A DNA stretch of 64,000 bases from Phallus indusiatus (lineage: Eukaryota; Basidiomycota; Agaricomycetes; Phallales; Phallaceae): NCBI GenBank assembly GCA_027605045.1, contig JAQFWX010000067.1, positions 62,001 through 126,000 on the forward strand, in the 5' to 3' direction. The notes under the pieces were generated by a model. The model had not been told where the DNA came from and did no database searches. It saw only the letters and a program-made list of their open reading frames with translations. Shown here piece by piece: positions 12,076 through 21,961 of this stretch (its first letter is position 1; the number at the start of each line of letters is the position of its first letter). Both the position numbers and the translations under genes were made by a program.

Positions 12076-14754
12076 ACCGTTACTATTCAATGAGGTTGTT
12101 GCAATTTGTCGTTAAGAAATAAACCCGCTCAAGATTGGTTCAGGTGGAAATAAATGAAAGACAAAGATGGGACCGATAACCTGACAAGAAGACGGGATGT
12201 GATAGGATGTGGTGTAGGGAAGAAAGGAGCCGCATAATATAACGGGTGAGAGATAGGTACCGCTTTTGTGCCTACCCCGAGCACATAGCGGCAAAAGTTG
12301 ATTTGACCTCATTGCCAAGTACTCCGTCGTTGGCCGAAACACGAACAGGTTGCTGAGAAATCGGATGCCCGTTGAGCGAGTTGGGAGTACAAACAAAAAT
12401 GCACGGCACGGCAAGGAATTTGGGTTCAACATTCACCCAAAGTGGCTCCTGCTAAATCGATTCCTCCGCTTTCAGGGTAGAATCTGACAGAGCCAACCTT
12501 GTATTATCCCGGTCCTCCTCTACTGCTCTAAAATTAACCGAAATCTAAATCAGGCATTGAGCGGCTACACTGCATTCTGAATTTTGGGAAGGTAAATACC
12601 CCGGTGCGTATGTCTTCAATACATTTTTTATACCTTTCAAAACGCCATATCGGATCTCAGCAGCTTTTTTGCCTCGAAACGCTACATTAACCAGACTCAT
12701 TTACGGGCAAGGAAATTATGAAACGAGCTATGCAATCCATCAGTAAAGAGGCAAAATCCAGCTTCTAGAGACCGTCGTGCTTCACGAAGCTCAAAGATAA
12801 TTAGAATTACATCCGAACTCACCGTTAATCAATGGCAATCCACATTACCCCATTATTCAAAACTGCAAGGTACCTAGGTGCACAGCATTCGCATAGCATC
12901 GCATGGTCACTGACGTCCCCTCCCTACCAGAAGCTCCCTAGTCGTATTCTTCAAGGAGAAGGGGTCTCCTAGTGCAGTGCAGTTAATCATCTGGCAATCA
13001 TTTTTAGCAATACACATTATACCTTGGCCTTGGTGGAATAACAAGCCCACTTGTCGTTTTCTCTTTTCCCGAAATCCTCGGGCATGTTACACTTGTTTAT
13101 TTGGGCTGGCGGACTGAAATGATGGCGTTTTCACGTTTCGCCTGCGTGGCGCCGATCAATCTGATTCGCACCACCAGAGCTCCGAGAGTTCGTCTTATTT
13201 ATTCCCCAAAACGTATTTGAGATGCTTCGGAGATCTAAAAGATACGAACAACACAGTTAGAGTACCGTAGGCCAATCATGAAATAGTGTAGTGAGAAGAG
13301 ACATGGGATTTTCAATACGGCTGTTACTAAGGCTGAACTCATTACACTATGTCAAGGTCGTGGAGAGTTCCAACTGTATAGCTGAACAGCCGGATTTCCC
13401 ACGAAATCTTTTTTATCCCCGGAGTTTTCATGCTTTTCTCATCCGGTGAAGAACGACAAGCGGAAAATAGCGATGTACATAAAATCTATAAGCGCGGTGA
13501 ACAATAACGATATACGTGAGGTCTATGAGCGAGGTGGTCTTTTTAAAGCATTGGTCAGAGTTTGTCATTCTATCTTGTGCCAGAGATTAGTAGATCGGTC
13601 TAATACCTTTACTAATTCGCCACTGAGCTACGCGCACAGGACATTCCCCACATTTGGCTAAATAATGAAACCGAGAGTTTTACCATGGTAGTTTCCTGCG
13701 TACCGTTGTTATTTCGGAGAGTGTGAATACCGGTGAACCCGATAGTGGACTTTCGTTGGCTACACCATCCAGATCCCCAATTATGTACATGGCCTAGGTT
13801 TCAAAGGGCTCATCATCCCTCAATACAAATATATCGTGTGGCAATGAGGCTATGTTGTGGCACCCCTAGGTACTGACAGGAACCCAAAACCTTATATCTT
13901 CACGAAACATATATGATGAAATTATCCCGTGATGTATATAGGTTGCTACGTGTCACATTTAAAACAACATGGAAAGCTAGGTTAAAACAAAAGTGAACAA
14001 CACAGAAGTGTGCATGAAAACAATATGCAAACATAATAATAATACAATGTGAGGCAGGTTGAAGTTATACGTGCTAAAAAGCCAGGAGTATTAGAACAAG
14101 AGAACAAGAGAGAATAAGATAAAAAATGCAAAGTGCAAGGGAGATAATTATTCCGGAGATGACATGATTAGAGGTCCTCGTGATTAAACGTGATGAATGC
14201 AGATGAAAAATGAAAATGAGGAAGAGATAAAAGGGTACCCAGCCAATCTCGACCCTAATCTGGCTCGATACCCCATAAATTCTTTACGAATCTGGAGCTT
14301 GAAGGTCCTTGAATTATAAAACGAGGAAACAGTCTGAGAGATATGGGGGGAGCATTAAAGATTCCGCGAAGCAAAGTTAATGATAGAGAAATAGAGATGC
14401 AGTTATTTGGAGAGAAAAAAGGGAGGAAAGGAGACGTTATTGATGAACTATGCCAGAATGCATGTGTGCCGGAAGAAGGGACGTCTGGCGTGTAGGGATG
14501 AAACGTGTAGGGGTAAGGCAATGATACAGAATGGGAAGCGTGACGTGATACTATTTCTTCTTGGATGATATTATAAACCGGAGGCCGAGGATGACTGCGT
14601 GCGATATGTGAAGGGTGTATATAAGAAGCATGGGCAGACCGGATCCTCCATGGCGAGACTATTCTTCTTTCCTTCTAGATTTCTTCTATTACATGGCTCT
14701 ACGACAGCGTCATCTCTCACGCGACTCGTTTTCGGCGTTCGTTGCTGGCGTCGC
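12076..14754. other. Intergenic, no gene supported
   Basis: Frames at 12112-12432 and 14255-14521 on the reverse strand show no recognisable motif. A tRNA-like string on the reverse strand near 13570-13640 (GTAGCTCAGTGG) lacks a proper T-arm and is not called. Confidence 0.45.
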
Positions 14755-15379
14755 TCAGTCTCGCGGCAGTGATTTATACCGAGTGACGGGAGCGTGGAGA
14801 TGCGCAGTGGATGCTGGTGGTGTAGGGGGTGTATAAGAGGAAGGTAGCTCATAATGGTGCGCGTAGAAAGGGTGAGAAGCCGATTCAGTTATGTCGTTCG
14901 TGTCACTGTGCCACGATGATGGAGATTCGGAGCGCAGTGACAGGTGCGAAGCTGACGAGGGCGAAGGGGGCGGTGTTGACTCTTCAGAAGAGGTTATAGT
15001 GTAAGCCATGTGAAAGAAAGATACTAGACCAAAGATAAACTTACGATACCCACGTCCTTTCTGATGCGGTGACTGAGGCCATGATATGTGTGTCTCTTCT
15101 ACTTCTGCGAGATGTTATCAATTAAACTGGCTGAGACTTCAACGGCGAATTGTAAGGTATACCTTCATCCGATAGAGCGGGCAATGGAATTGGTCTGAGT
15201 CGTGGCCCATTGAGGATATTTGAAGGATATTCCTCTCTTAGTGAAAGAGGTGAAGAGTGTGGCGCACGCAAACTAGAGCCAGAGAATGAAGAGAGAGTCA
15301 CAAAGGAAGCTGGCGAAGAGGTGTAGACTCTACTGGCACGGCTAGTGGAAAGCTTGAGAGCGTCGGCGAAGATAGACAT
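14755..15379 (-). CDS. Ser/Pro-rich protein, 167 aa, paralogue of the gene at 8996-9556
   Basis: Three exons, 15379-15163, 15104-15045 and 14981-14755, join in phase across introns of 58 and 63 nt. The product is 167 residues, exactly the length of its paralogue. Exon 1 begins MSIFADALKLSTSRASR and carries PRLRPIPLPALSDE, matching the P-x-L-R-x-I-x-L-P motif of the other gene. The middle exon ends with a QKGRGY string, and exon 3 opens with a STPPPSPSSASH stretch that aligns with the paralogue. The protein is rich in Ser and Pro and probably disordered. I do not recognise a function. A TATA box (15472-15478) lies about 95 bp upstream of the start. Confidence 0.72.
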
Positions 15380-15471
15380 GTTGGACTTGGTGTCGACGTA
15401 GTGAGATGAGAACGCAGTAGATGGTGAAAGGTGGTGGCGAAGTTCACGAAAGAGGAGGGAACAAGAGATCC

Positions 15472-15478
15472 TTTATAA
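15472..15478 (-). promoter_or_regulatory. TATA box of the 15379 gene
   Basis: The reverse strand reads TATAAAG about 95 bp before the ATG and is followed by a pyrimidine-rich leader. Confidence 0.5.
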
Positions 15479-15479
15479 A

Positions 15480-16960
15480 GCTCGTTTTGTGATTGGGAGG
15501 GCAACCAAGTGACACTTGAGATCTTGGTTGCTATGCGCAGCGACTAAGACAATAAGCAATTATCTTGAGAGAAAAGAGTAACAAAGGAGAAGGGCGGTCG
15601 ATGGATGGGTTGACAAAGGGAGGAGCGGGGGGTGGAGGTACAGCAGAGTGTCTCATGGCTTTTATCTAGAAAATATTTCTGCTTCGATGTTAATAGGTAT
15701 TTTTTTCAACTGGGAAGGATGTGGACAATACGGCGCACCCAACAGCGCAAAAAGATGACTTGGTTTGAGACCCCCGATACTTCACTAATTTGATTCAACC
15801 TGGAATTACCCGATCCGGAGTATGAACATGTTTATCCCCCTCCTTCGTTCTCAAATGCTCTTTTTTATTGATCAATTAAGCTGTAGATATCTATTTAATC
15901 TCAAAAATATTTGTATTTATAGAATTTGTAGTAGGTACCAGCTGAGATCTTCTAGAGAGGCTTGGGTAAGTCCTAGTCATAGGGGTCCTCTTGATCGTCG
16001 GCTAAGGTAACTAGCAAATAAATATAGTCCTTATTTAGACGTTATTAGATGTCGTCCTGGAAAAACTATTTCGTCGTCGAATGAAACTACTGAGGGCTGT
16101 GTTTGAGCTATTTTCAAAACTCGTTCAGAAAAGACTAGTATACAAAATCGAACAACCAATTATTTCCCTACTAAAACTTTGTAAACTGGAATATTCGTAG
16201 TTTTCGTAGTTTTTCAAATTATAAATTCTTATTTGTGTTTTATGGACCAATACGATATTTGTTTCAGGTGATAGGAACCCGGTGGACCCTTCATTGGACG
16301 ACATGCTTGCTGAAAAGCTCTTTTGATTGTCCAAAACGCATTGAGCTTCGTGACCAAAATTCCTTGGCCGAGGTTATAATGTAAATAAATGACCCGTGGA
16401 GTCGATCTCGATTTATATTAATTGTGCATATTTACACGGCTCATACGTACGCGTGCATATGCCGTGCTATTAGTAGACTATGTGGCTTGTTGGCCAAAGT
16501 AAGGAAAAAATGTTAGCTATTACAACCATGATATTAAGAAGATCGCGTTAATCCGAAGGTTGACAGCCTGAGCATCGCAACAGCCAGGAACCTACATAAA
16601 AAAGTATAGTGAAGCATAGAATGATTCTGAATGAAGCGTAGGCCTGGAGCAAATTGTGGACAAAAGACGTCTTTTTCAAATCAAAAACACGAGACTCACA
16701 GGACCAAATTTCCATATTTTCTTCAGCAAACTTTCCTGAATGAGCTTGCTCTCAACGTGCGTAATAGTACACTCTCCTGCACCGCCTCACCGAATCCGGC
16801 GCGCTCAATACACACTCCGAACGGATCTTGATTAATTATTCTTCGCCAGTGCCAAATCATTTCGCATAAATGAGCGTTTGAATTGCAGACGTATCACTCA
16901 ATACGTCGAAGCGCATCACAGGCTGAAAATTCATATTTGAGAGAGTTGAAGGGGTGATCA
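15480..16960. other. Intergenic, no gene supported
   Basis: Only short frames without motifs occur here. The region is rich in A and T. Confidence 0.45.
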
Positions 16961-17212
16961 GTCGATCGTTCAGATTGGCATCCCAGATGCACCCACTTAG
17001 TGACGCGGACCCCGGTCACGCTGTATATTTGTATCGAATATAAAATTATCTGAATAATAATATATTTTCTTGCCATCAATACATACAACACATCAATATC
17101 AAAAGGCGCGTCTTCGCTAAGGTAAAAAATGTGGAGACAACAGGATTCGAACAAACAACCTCCCAAAAAATACACACTGAGAGGCTCACCACTAGGACAC
17201 AATTCACACAAG
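16961..17212 (-). mobile_element. tRNA-derived SINE-like element, copy 1
   Basis: Read on the reverse strand, the element opens with CTTGTGTG, then an A-box-like GTCCTAGTGGTGAGCCTC and a B-box GTTCGAATCC, ending the tRNA-like head in CTCCACATTTTTTACC. The body continues TTAGCGAAGACGCGCC, an AT-rich spacer, then GTGACCGGGGTC, a CACTAAG motif, and ATCTGGGATG followed by CAATCTGAACGATCGA. The copy at 25525-25742 has every block in the same order and orientation. The head does not fold as a good tRNA. A SINE derived from a tRNA and transcribed by RNA polymerase III is the best reading. I could not define target-site duplications. Confidence 0.65.
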
Positions 17213-17400
17213 CTTGATGAAAGTGCAAAGCGTAATGCCGCTCAAGCGCAAAACACGTCGTGTAAAGTACTTGATAGAGAAATAATTAGTAGAGACTTGG
17301 TTGTATTAGTTATTTAATATTCAGAGAGAAAAAGAATAGTAAGTGAAGGTAATGTGGTTAGAGAATTAAGCTATTAAGTAAACTATGTTGGGTAGAACTT

Positions 17401-18917
17401 CTACTCCATGTCATCGGTATATTCAGTGCACTCTTCTCTCAGATGGCTTTCCATGAAATCTTCAGAAAATCCAACGCCGCAGTATGGACAAAATTCAATT
17501 GTAGTGTCTTGGTTATGATCAGTAGGTTCTACGCAGAGCTCCATTGCCTGATCACAGGTTCGCGCGGTGGTTGAAGGGGCAGAACGGCGTTGCCTCCGGG
17601 ACTTAACTCGGGAAGTTTTCTTTTTTCCGTCCTTCTTCTCGTTAATTTGGATTTCTGCAAGTATTTCTTCGAGCGTTGAGGGCAATTCTGGACTTTCCTC
17701 TTCCTCAATTTTGACGCACGGTCTCAAACTGTACGCTGTAAAAATAATTAGTTCCCACCCAAAAAAAACGAAAAGTTAGCATTTACGAGTACTGTGCTCT
17801 CGGCGAATCGCTCGCCGATTGAACGGAGGTCGAGTTGACGGGCCTTTTGGAGGAGGAACAGCGATAGCCCTAATAATTGGCTGAAGCGCTGCTAGAATAT
17901 TAGTATAAAAAGAACGTAAATGTTTTCCGAACTTACCACCATTTGCTGTGTAAGGATATCCTGCGAGTTCAGTAGCCGTTTCATAGGTTTTGTCAGGGTA
18001 CGCTACCGCGTCCCCTCATTTTTCCTTATTTATTATCATCGGTATATATCTATTCCTATCTTATTTATATTTCCCGTGCATTACCTCTACCGTCCGTTTA
18101 TTCTCTCCGTCCACATTTCACCTTCTCTACTCGTGCGCGTTGCGCACTCGTACACGGCGTGATGCCCGTGACATCACGTCGCTTAGGCTCGGCTTGGGCG
18201 CCTGGCACTTAGCTGTGTCAGGGCCGCATGCCGCGTCGTCGTTTTATGTATATAGTAGCTGTACCTAGAGTGAGGGTCCCTAAGCTTGTTCTCTTAGGAT
18301 CCCCTCCCTCTAGGTGAGTAGTATAGTTATCTTCCAATATATTACTTAGGATCCCCTCCCTCTAGTGTGAGTTGAGTAGCCCTAACAGGTTTTATTTAAA
18401 GGAACTTTGCAACTTTAGTAGAATATATATGGTATCAAAAACTTAAATGCTTACCAAAAAATCCGCACTCAAAACACTCGAGAAATGGTCCAATTGGGTC
18501 TTGCGTGAAAGTTGCAAAACTGGGCCGTTCAGTGCATAGCGAGCACCAGCAGCACCAGCCCAGCCTTCGGACCCTAGCATATCCTGCAAGGGCTGTTACG
18601 GCCACTGCAGGCCATGTGGCACGTCGTCCATTGTGAAGTGGGCTAATAAAACCGAGTCAAAGATAAAAAAAAATCAAGGAAAAAGGGACGACAAACTAGG
18701 CCAATTCCTCGGCTTCCTTTGTGTAAGGATTGCAGGCGACGATGTTGGGCGAGTCAGCCTGCAGCTTCATGGCAGAAACATAGAGTACGCGAAGAGCAGG
18801 GTCAAGAAAGGTAAGAGGCAGTTTCAAGGCACGCTGGGAGGCTCTCCAACGTCTCGCAATGTTGCGATCAGGAAGATAGGAGCGAGTAGCATAAGAGTGA
18901 ACGACTTCAAATTTCAT
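17401..18917 (-). pseudogene. Zinc-finger protein gene interrupted by a solo LTR
   Basis: Exons are 18917-18697, 18642-18455, 18404-17937 (interrupted), 17891-17787 and 17735-17401, and every junction fits in phase. The product starts MKFEVVHSYATRSYLPDR. Exon 2 has a cysteine cluster WCCWCSLC followed 25 or so residues later by ECFECGFF, suggesting a zinc ribbon. The C-terminal exon has a glutamate and lysine-rich stretch, then CPYCGVGF with a distal H and C, a C2HC-type finger. Exon 3 is split by a 397-bp solo LTR at 17991-18387. Taken out with one GGTTT repeat, the frame closes without a stop. With the LTR in place, translation meets a stop two codons into it, unless an unusual long intron removes it. 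The function is unknown; nucleic-acid or protein binding is only inferred from the fingers. Confidence 0.75.
17991..18387 (+). mobile_element. Solo LTR, 397 bp, with 5-bp target duplication
   Basis: The element begins TGTCAGGG and ends CCCTAACA, an imperfect TG...CA terminal inverted repeat. It is flanked by exact 5-bp repeats GGTTT (17986-17990 and 18388-18392), as expected of Ty3 or Ty1-type integrases. Inside are a TATA-like GGTATATATC near 18041 and a direct repeat TTAGGATCCCCTCCCTCTAG twice, about 54 bp apart, near the 3' end. No internal retrotransposon sequence remains, so recombination between two LTRs probably removed it. It sits in a coding exon of the zinc-finger gene. Confidence 0.85.
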
Positions 18918-18978
18918 AGTCAAAGATAAAGGATTGTGGGGGATGGTGTGGTGGGGTAACTGCGGTGGCCAGTGCTGC

Positions 18979-18987
18979 CTTATATAT
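18979..18987 (-). promoter_or_regulatory. TATA box of the zinc-finger gene
   Basis: The reverse strand reads TATATAAGG about 62 bp before the ATG at 18917, with a CCACC-rich leader between them. Confidence 0.55.
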
Positions 18988-18992
18988 GCTCT

Positions 18993-19513
18993 CAAAACTT
19001 CTTAGAAAAAAAATAATATAAAAAGGGTCCTATTCATTCAACATGTGGTAAATGTATTGAGCGTAAATTAAATGTCCGTTTATGATTTTTCTTCCCCAAA
19101 TACGCTGGGGCCTCCACATTTTTGGGGAATCTGTCCGTCGACGGAGGAAGAAAAATACCATAAAAAGAAATTCTGATCGTACACGTCCAATTTTTTGAAC
19201 CCAAAGTAGCGTCTCACATTCCCTTTACCCTAATGTCAGCCAATTGCAGCAGTGATGGGGACTCGGGATGAACTTGAGACCATGTGCTGAACGCCGCCCC
19301 AATATACGCGTCGCGCAGAAAGTTTCAAGAGAGGAGATCTATCTTGAAAAATTTAATTCATTAGTTCTACGTTGCCAAATAAACAAAGAAAAAAAAATAT
19401 GACGCGTTTTTGTGTATTTAAACACGAAGTTTTCGTCGACAACTTGGTATTCCCAAAGTTCCACATTCCTGTCACCCTTTCCTTTCGATTTTCCCCACTT
19501 ATTCACTTATTCC
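18993..19513. other. Intergenic between divergent genes
   Basis: This 0.5-kb stretch separates the reverse-strand zinc-finger gene from the forward transposase-like gene. No further feature is supported. Confidence 0.5.
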
Positions 19514-20621
19514 ATGACTGAACCCGACGCTCTTTCTAATCCACTTCTTCTGAGTCGAAACTATGTCCCCCCATCTCCCATTTTCTTCACGCCAGTTCAA
19601 CATTTAATTGGTTCTGGGCGACTGACACGTCAAACGAATGTCGACACCATCGTAAACCATCCACTTAGCGTCGTCGTCGAAACTCCAGTCTCTGGAGCTC
19701 AGATGGGCATAGCTATTGCACATAAATTTTCTATTGATCCTGACAATTTTATTCACCCAAAAACTAATTTACAATACTCACTTAATGGCATTGGGCACAA
19801 CGGACAACGGAACGTTAAGTGCTATTTGCTTCGTGACAAGGATACAGGAATGCCTGTAAAATGTGAGAAAACGCGGTACACTTGTAAGTGATTATCAATT
19901 TGGGAACGACTCGACTTACTAATATTCTGGATCTAGGTGGCTCCATGAAGAAATGCTCTTTCAATTTGTCTGAGCACGGAGCGCCCTTTACTTCCGTGGC
20001 ATACGACACATGGGGCGAAGTTTTTATGAAGACGCTTGGTTTCTTCTGTGCGTTGCGGGAGCACGGGTGCTCATTTTCGACGCTTCATCCGGATAGGGAC
20101 GAGACTAGCGATAGTGAGACAGAGACTGATGAACCAAGACCTGAAAACCATGTTCTGGTAAGGAGAGATTGTCGTTCGCCACGCAAACGTCGGAAGTGTC
20201 AAGGAGAACTATTACTATGCAGTGATAAATACGGACATTGTTATATTCGGTTAGTATTTTGGTATCTGTACATGTAAATTGAGCACTAACAGTTACCAAG
20301 TTGCGAATATTTTTCAAAAGGGAAACGCAACCATCTACGACTTCGTAACCTTGGTGAGTACAACGTAGAATATCTCGTTGCACTCTTCACTGGCGACACG
20401 GGGAGGATATGGGACTTCGAAAACAAAGCGGCGAGTGAAGGCTATGGTCCGTTGGTGTCCTGTAATATTGCAATCGTTACGCTGTCGCGCACCAAAATCT
20501 TCCTTAATTTGGTAATAGGGATGGTTCTTCCTAAAGCGGACTTCTAAATCTACTCTTCTTGAACAACTCACTTCCAGCTCGTTTGACACCCCAGTTCACC
20601 CAAAAATCAACAAACAATAAA

Positions 20622-21299
20622 ATGTTCAATCTTCGACTTTCTTCTTCCATTTCCTTCAAACACCCCTCCCCTTCTTCCAATTCCCGAGAACCGTCCCCAG
20701 AAGAAGATGTTTTTCCCCCGGTCTTTCGTTATACTCATGATAGTCCTCGCACTCATGATTTGGATATCGAGACAACTCTATTTACATATTATTCGCCCAC
20801 TCCTATTCTCGAAATGGACTCAAAGACCTTACTCCCAGTTTATTCGCACAAGGTCCCTCGATCTATCGATAAGTGTAGAAGTTCAGATATCGTACACCCC
20901 TTCTTGGTTTTCGGAAAAGAAGTCTATATCGAGAAGGAACTAAGATGGTTCACAGTCACTCATGTTTATTCTACTCCAGAATCAGCCCTACAAGATTCAT
21001 ATCGTGTTTGGTTAACAGCACAAGTCGGATTAGATTACATGATAATGGTCCTGGATGTTCCCAGCCGATGGATCCTATCAGCATGTAATCACCAACCTGC
21101 TCTAGGATTTTATCGATCACCCAATCCCATTCCTAAAGAACCACTAAACCCTTCTTTTCATGATTCCTCCCCTCCTCAATCTCCTACTACTTCCGAAATG
21201 ACCATACGACCTCCCCGATATCAACAAACCCTTCGCGCTCTTCGACGAGTCTGTTCTGGCCTCCTGGAACGAACCCGATCAGAATCAGGAGAACAATAG
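20622..21299 (+). CDS. Hypothetical protein, 225 aa, carried by the insertion
   Basis: The ATG at 20622 (AATAAAATGTT) opens a single-exon frame of 225 residues. The N-terminus is rich in Ser and Pro (MFNLRLSSSISFKHPSPSS). The middle has HPFLVFGKEVYIEKELRWF and a conserved-looking DYMIMVLDVPSRWIL. A Pro and Ser-rich tail ends with basic residues (LRALRRVCSGLLER). The Y-x-x-x-x-LD-x-P core recurs in the next frame (21515), so the two look like diverged tandem paralogues. I recognise no domain. The gene lies wholly inside the 2.5-kb insertion, so it came with it or was captured by it. Confidence 0.55.
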   Translation: MFNLRLSSSISFKHPSPSSNSREPSPEEDVFPPVFRYTHDSPRTHDLDIETTLFTYYSPTPILEMDSKTLLPVYSHKVPRSIDKCRSSDIVHPFLVFGKEVYIEKELRWFTVTHVYSTPESALQDSYRVWLTAQVGLDYMIMVLDVPSRWILSACNHQPALGFYRSPNPIPKEPLNPSFHDSSPPQSPTTSEMTIRPPRYQQTLRALRRVCSGLLERTRSESGEQ

Positions 21300-21514
21300 A
21301 GAATAAAAGGAATACTACAAGAGAAGTTTCGCACCTATCCATTCACCTAAAAACATCCTTCTTGTTTCGGAGCTTAAATTCTTTTCAACTTTTGTCTTTT
21401 TCACCATTATGTCCATCCAACCTATTGGCTATCGCACACTTTCCATCATTCCATTTCCTTTTATCCCAATTTTAATTCTCCCCTCCATATAGAAGACATG
21501 AAAACTTTCAGACT

Positions 21515-21961
21515 ATGGTTCGCGAATATCAATTGGAGAGCGACGAAGTAGAAGTGGAAGAAGATAATCCCTGGCCACGATACGCTAATCCAGCACTCGA
21601 GTTTCGGTATTTTTACGACGATCTACAATTACCCGATGAAGTCAAAGTAGACGAAAACGTTCATATACCGATTATGCAAGCATCGTATACTCTGATCAGG
21701 GCCCTCGTATCACATCGCCCTGGGATTCTCATTTGGCGTCTTATTTTCTATCGACCTGCCTTATTCCACAATTATGTTCTCTTTCTAGACGCTCCCTGGG
21801 ATGTTTTTGTAGAACCCCTCCCCACCAGCCTACAACTCCATTGCCAGAATATGAAGAACCCGAAGAACCTGCCCCGATGCCCTCGACTACGTACTAATCG
21901 AAATCGCATGCGACCTATGCAAATTATACCAAGACCTAGTCAACGAAGAAGATTAGAATAG
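21515..21961 (+). CDS. Hypothetical protein, about 148 aa, diverged paralogue of the 20622 gene, possible frameshift
   Basis: The frame begins MVREYQLESDEVEVEEDNPW and contains HNYVLFLDAPWDVF, which aligns with DYMIMVLDVPSRWIL in the gene upstream. After this core the annotated frame turns into a basic string. The neighbouring frame instead reads PTTPLPEYEEPEEPAPM up to its own stop, more like the Pro-rich tail of the paralogue, so a frameshift near 21810-21830 is likely. The true start may lie in an upstream exon: the ATG follows an AG-ended pyrimidine tract (CTCCATATAG). The function is unknown. Confidence 0.45.
   Translation: MVREYQLESDEVEVEEDNPWPRYANPALEFRYFYDDLQLPDEVKVDENVHIPIMQASYTLIRALVSHRPGILIWRLIFYRPALFHNYVLFLDAPWDVFVEPLPTSLQLHCQNMKNPKNLPRCPRLRTNRNRMRPMQIIPRPSQRRRLE

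Noticed and set aside
13570..13640. tRNA-like string on the reverse strand (GTAGCTCAGTGG)
   Set aside because: There is no GTTCGA-type T-loop at the right distance and no acceptor stem.
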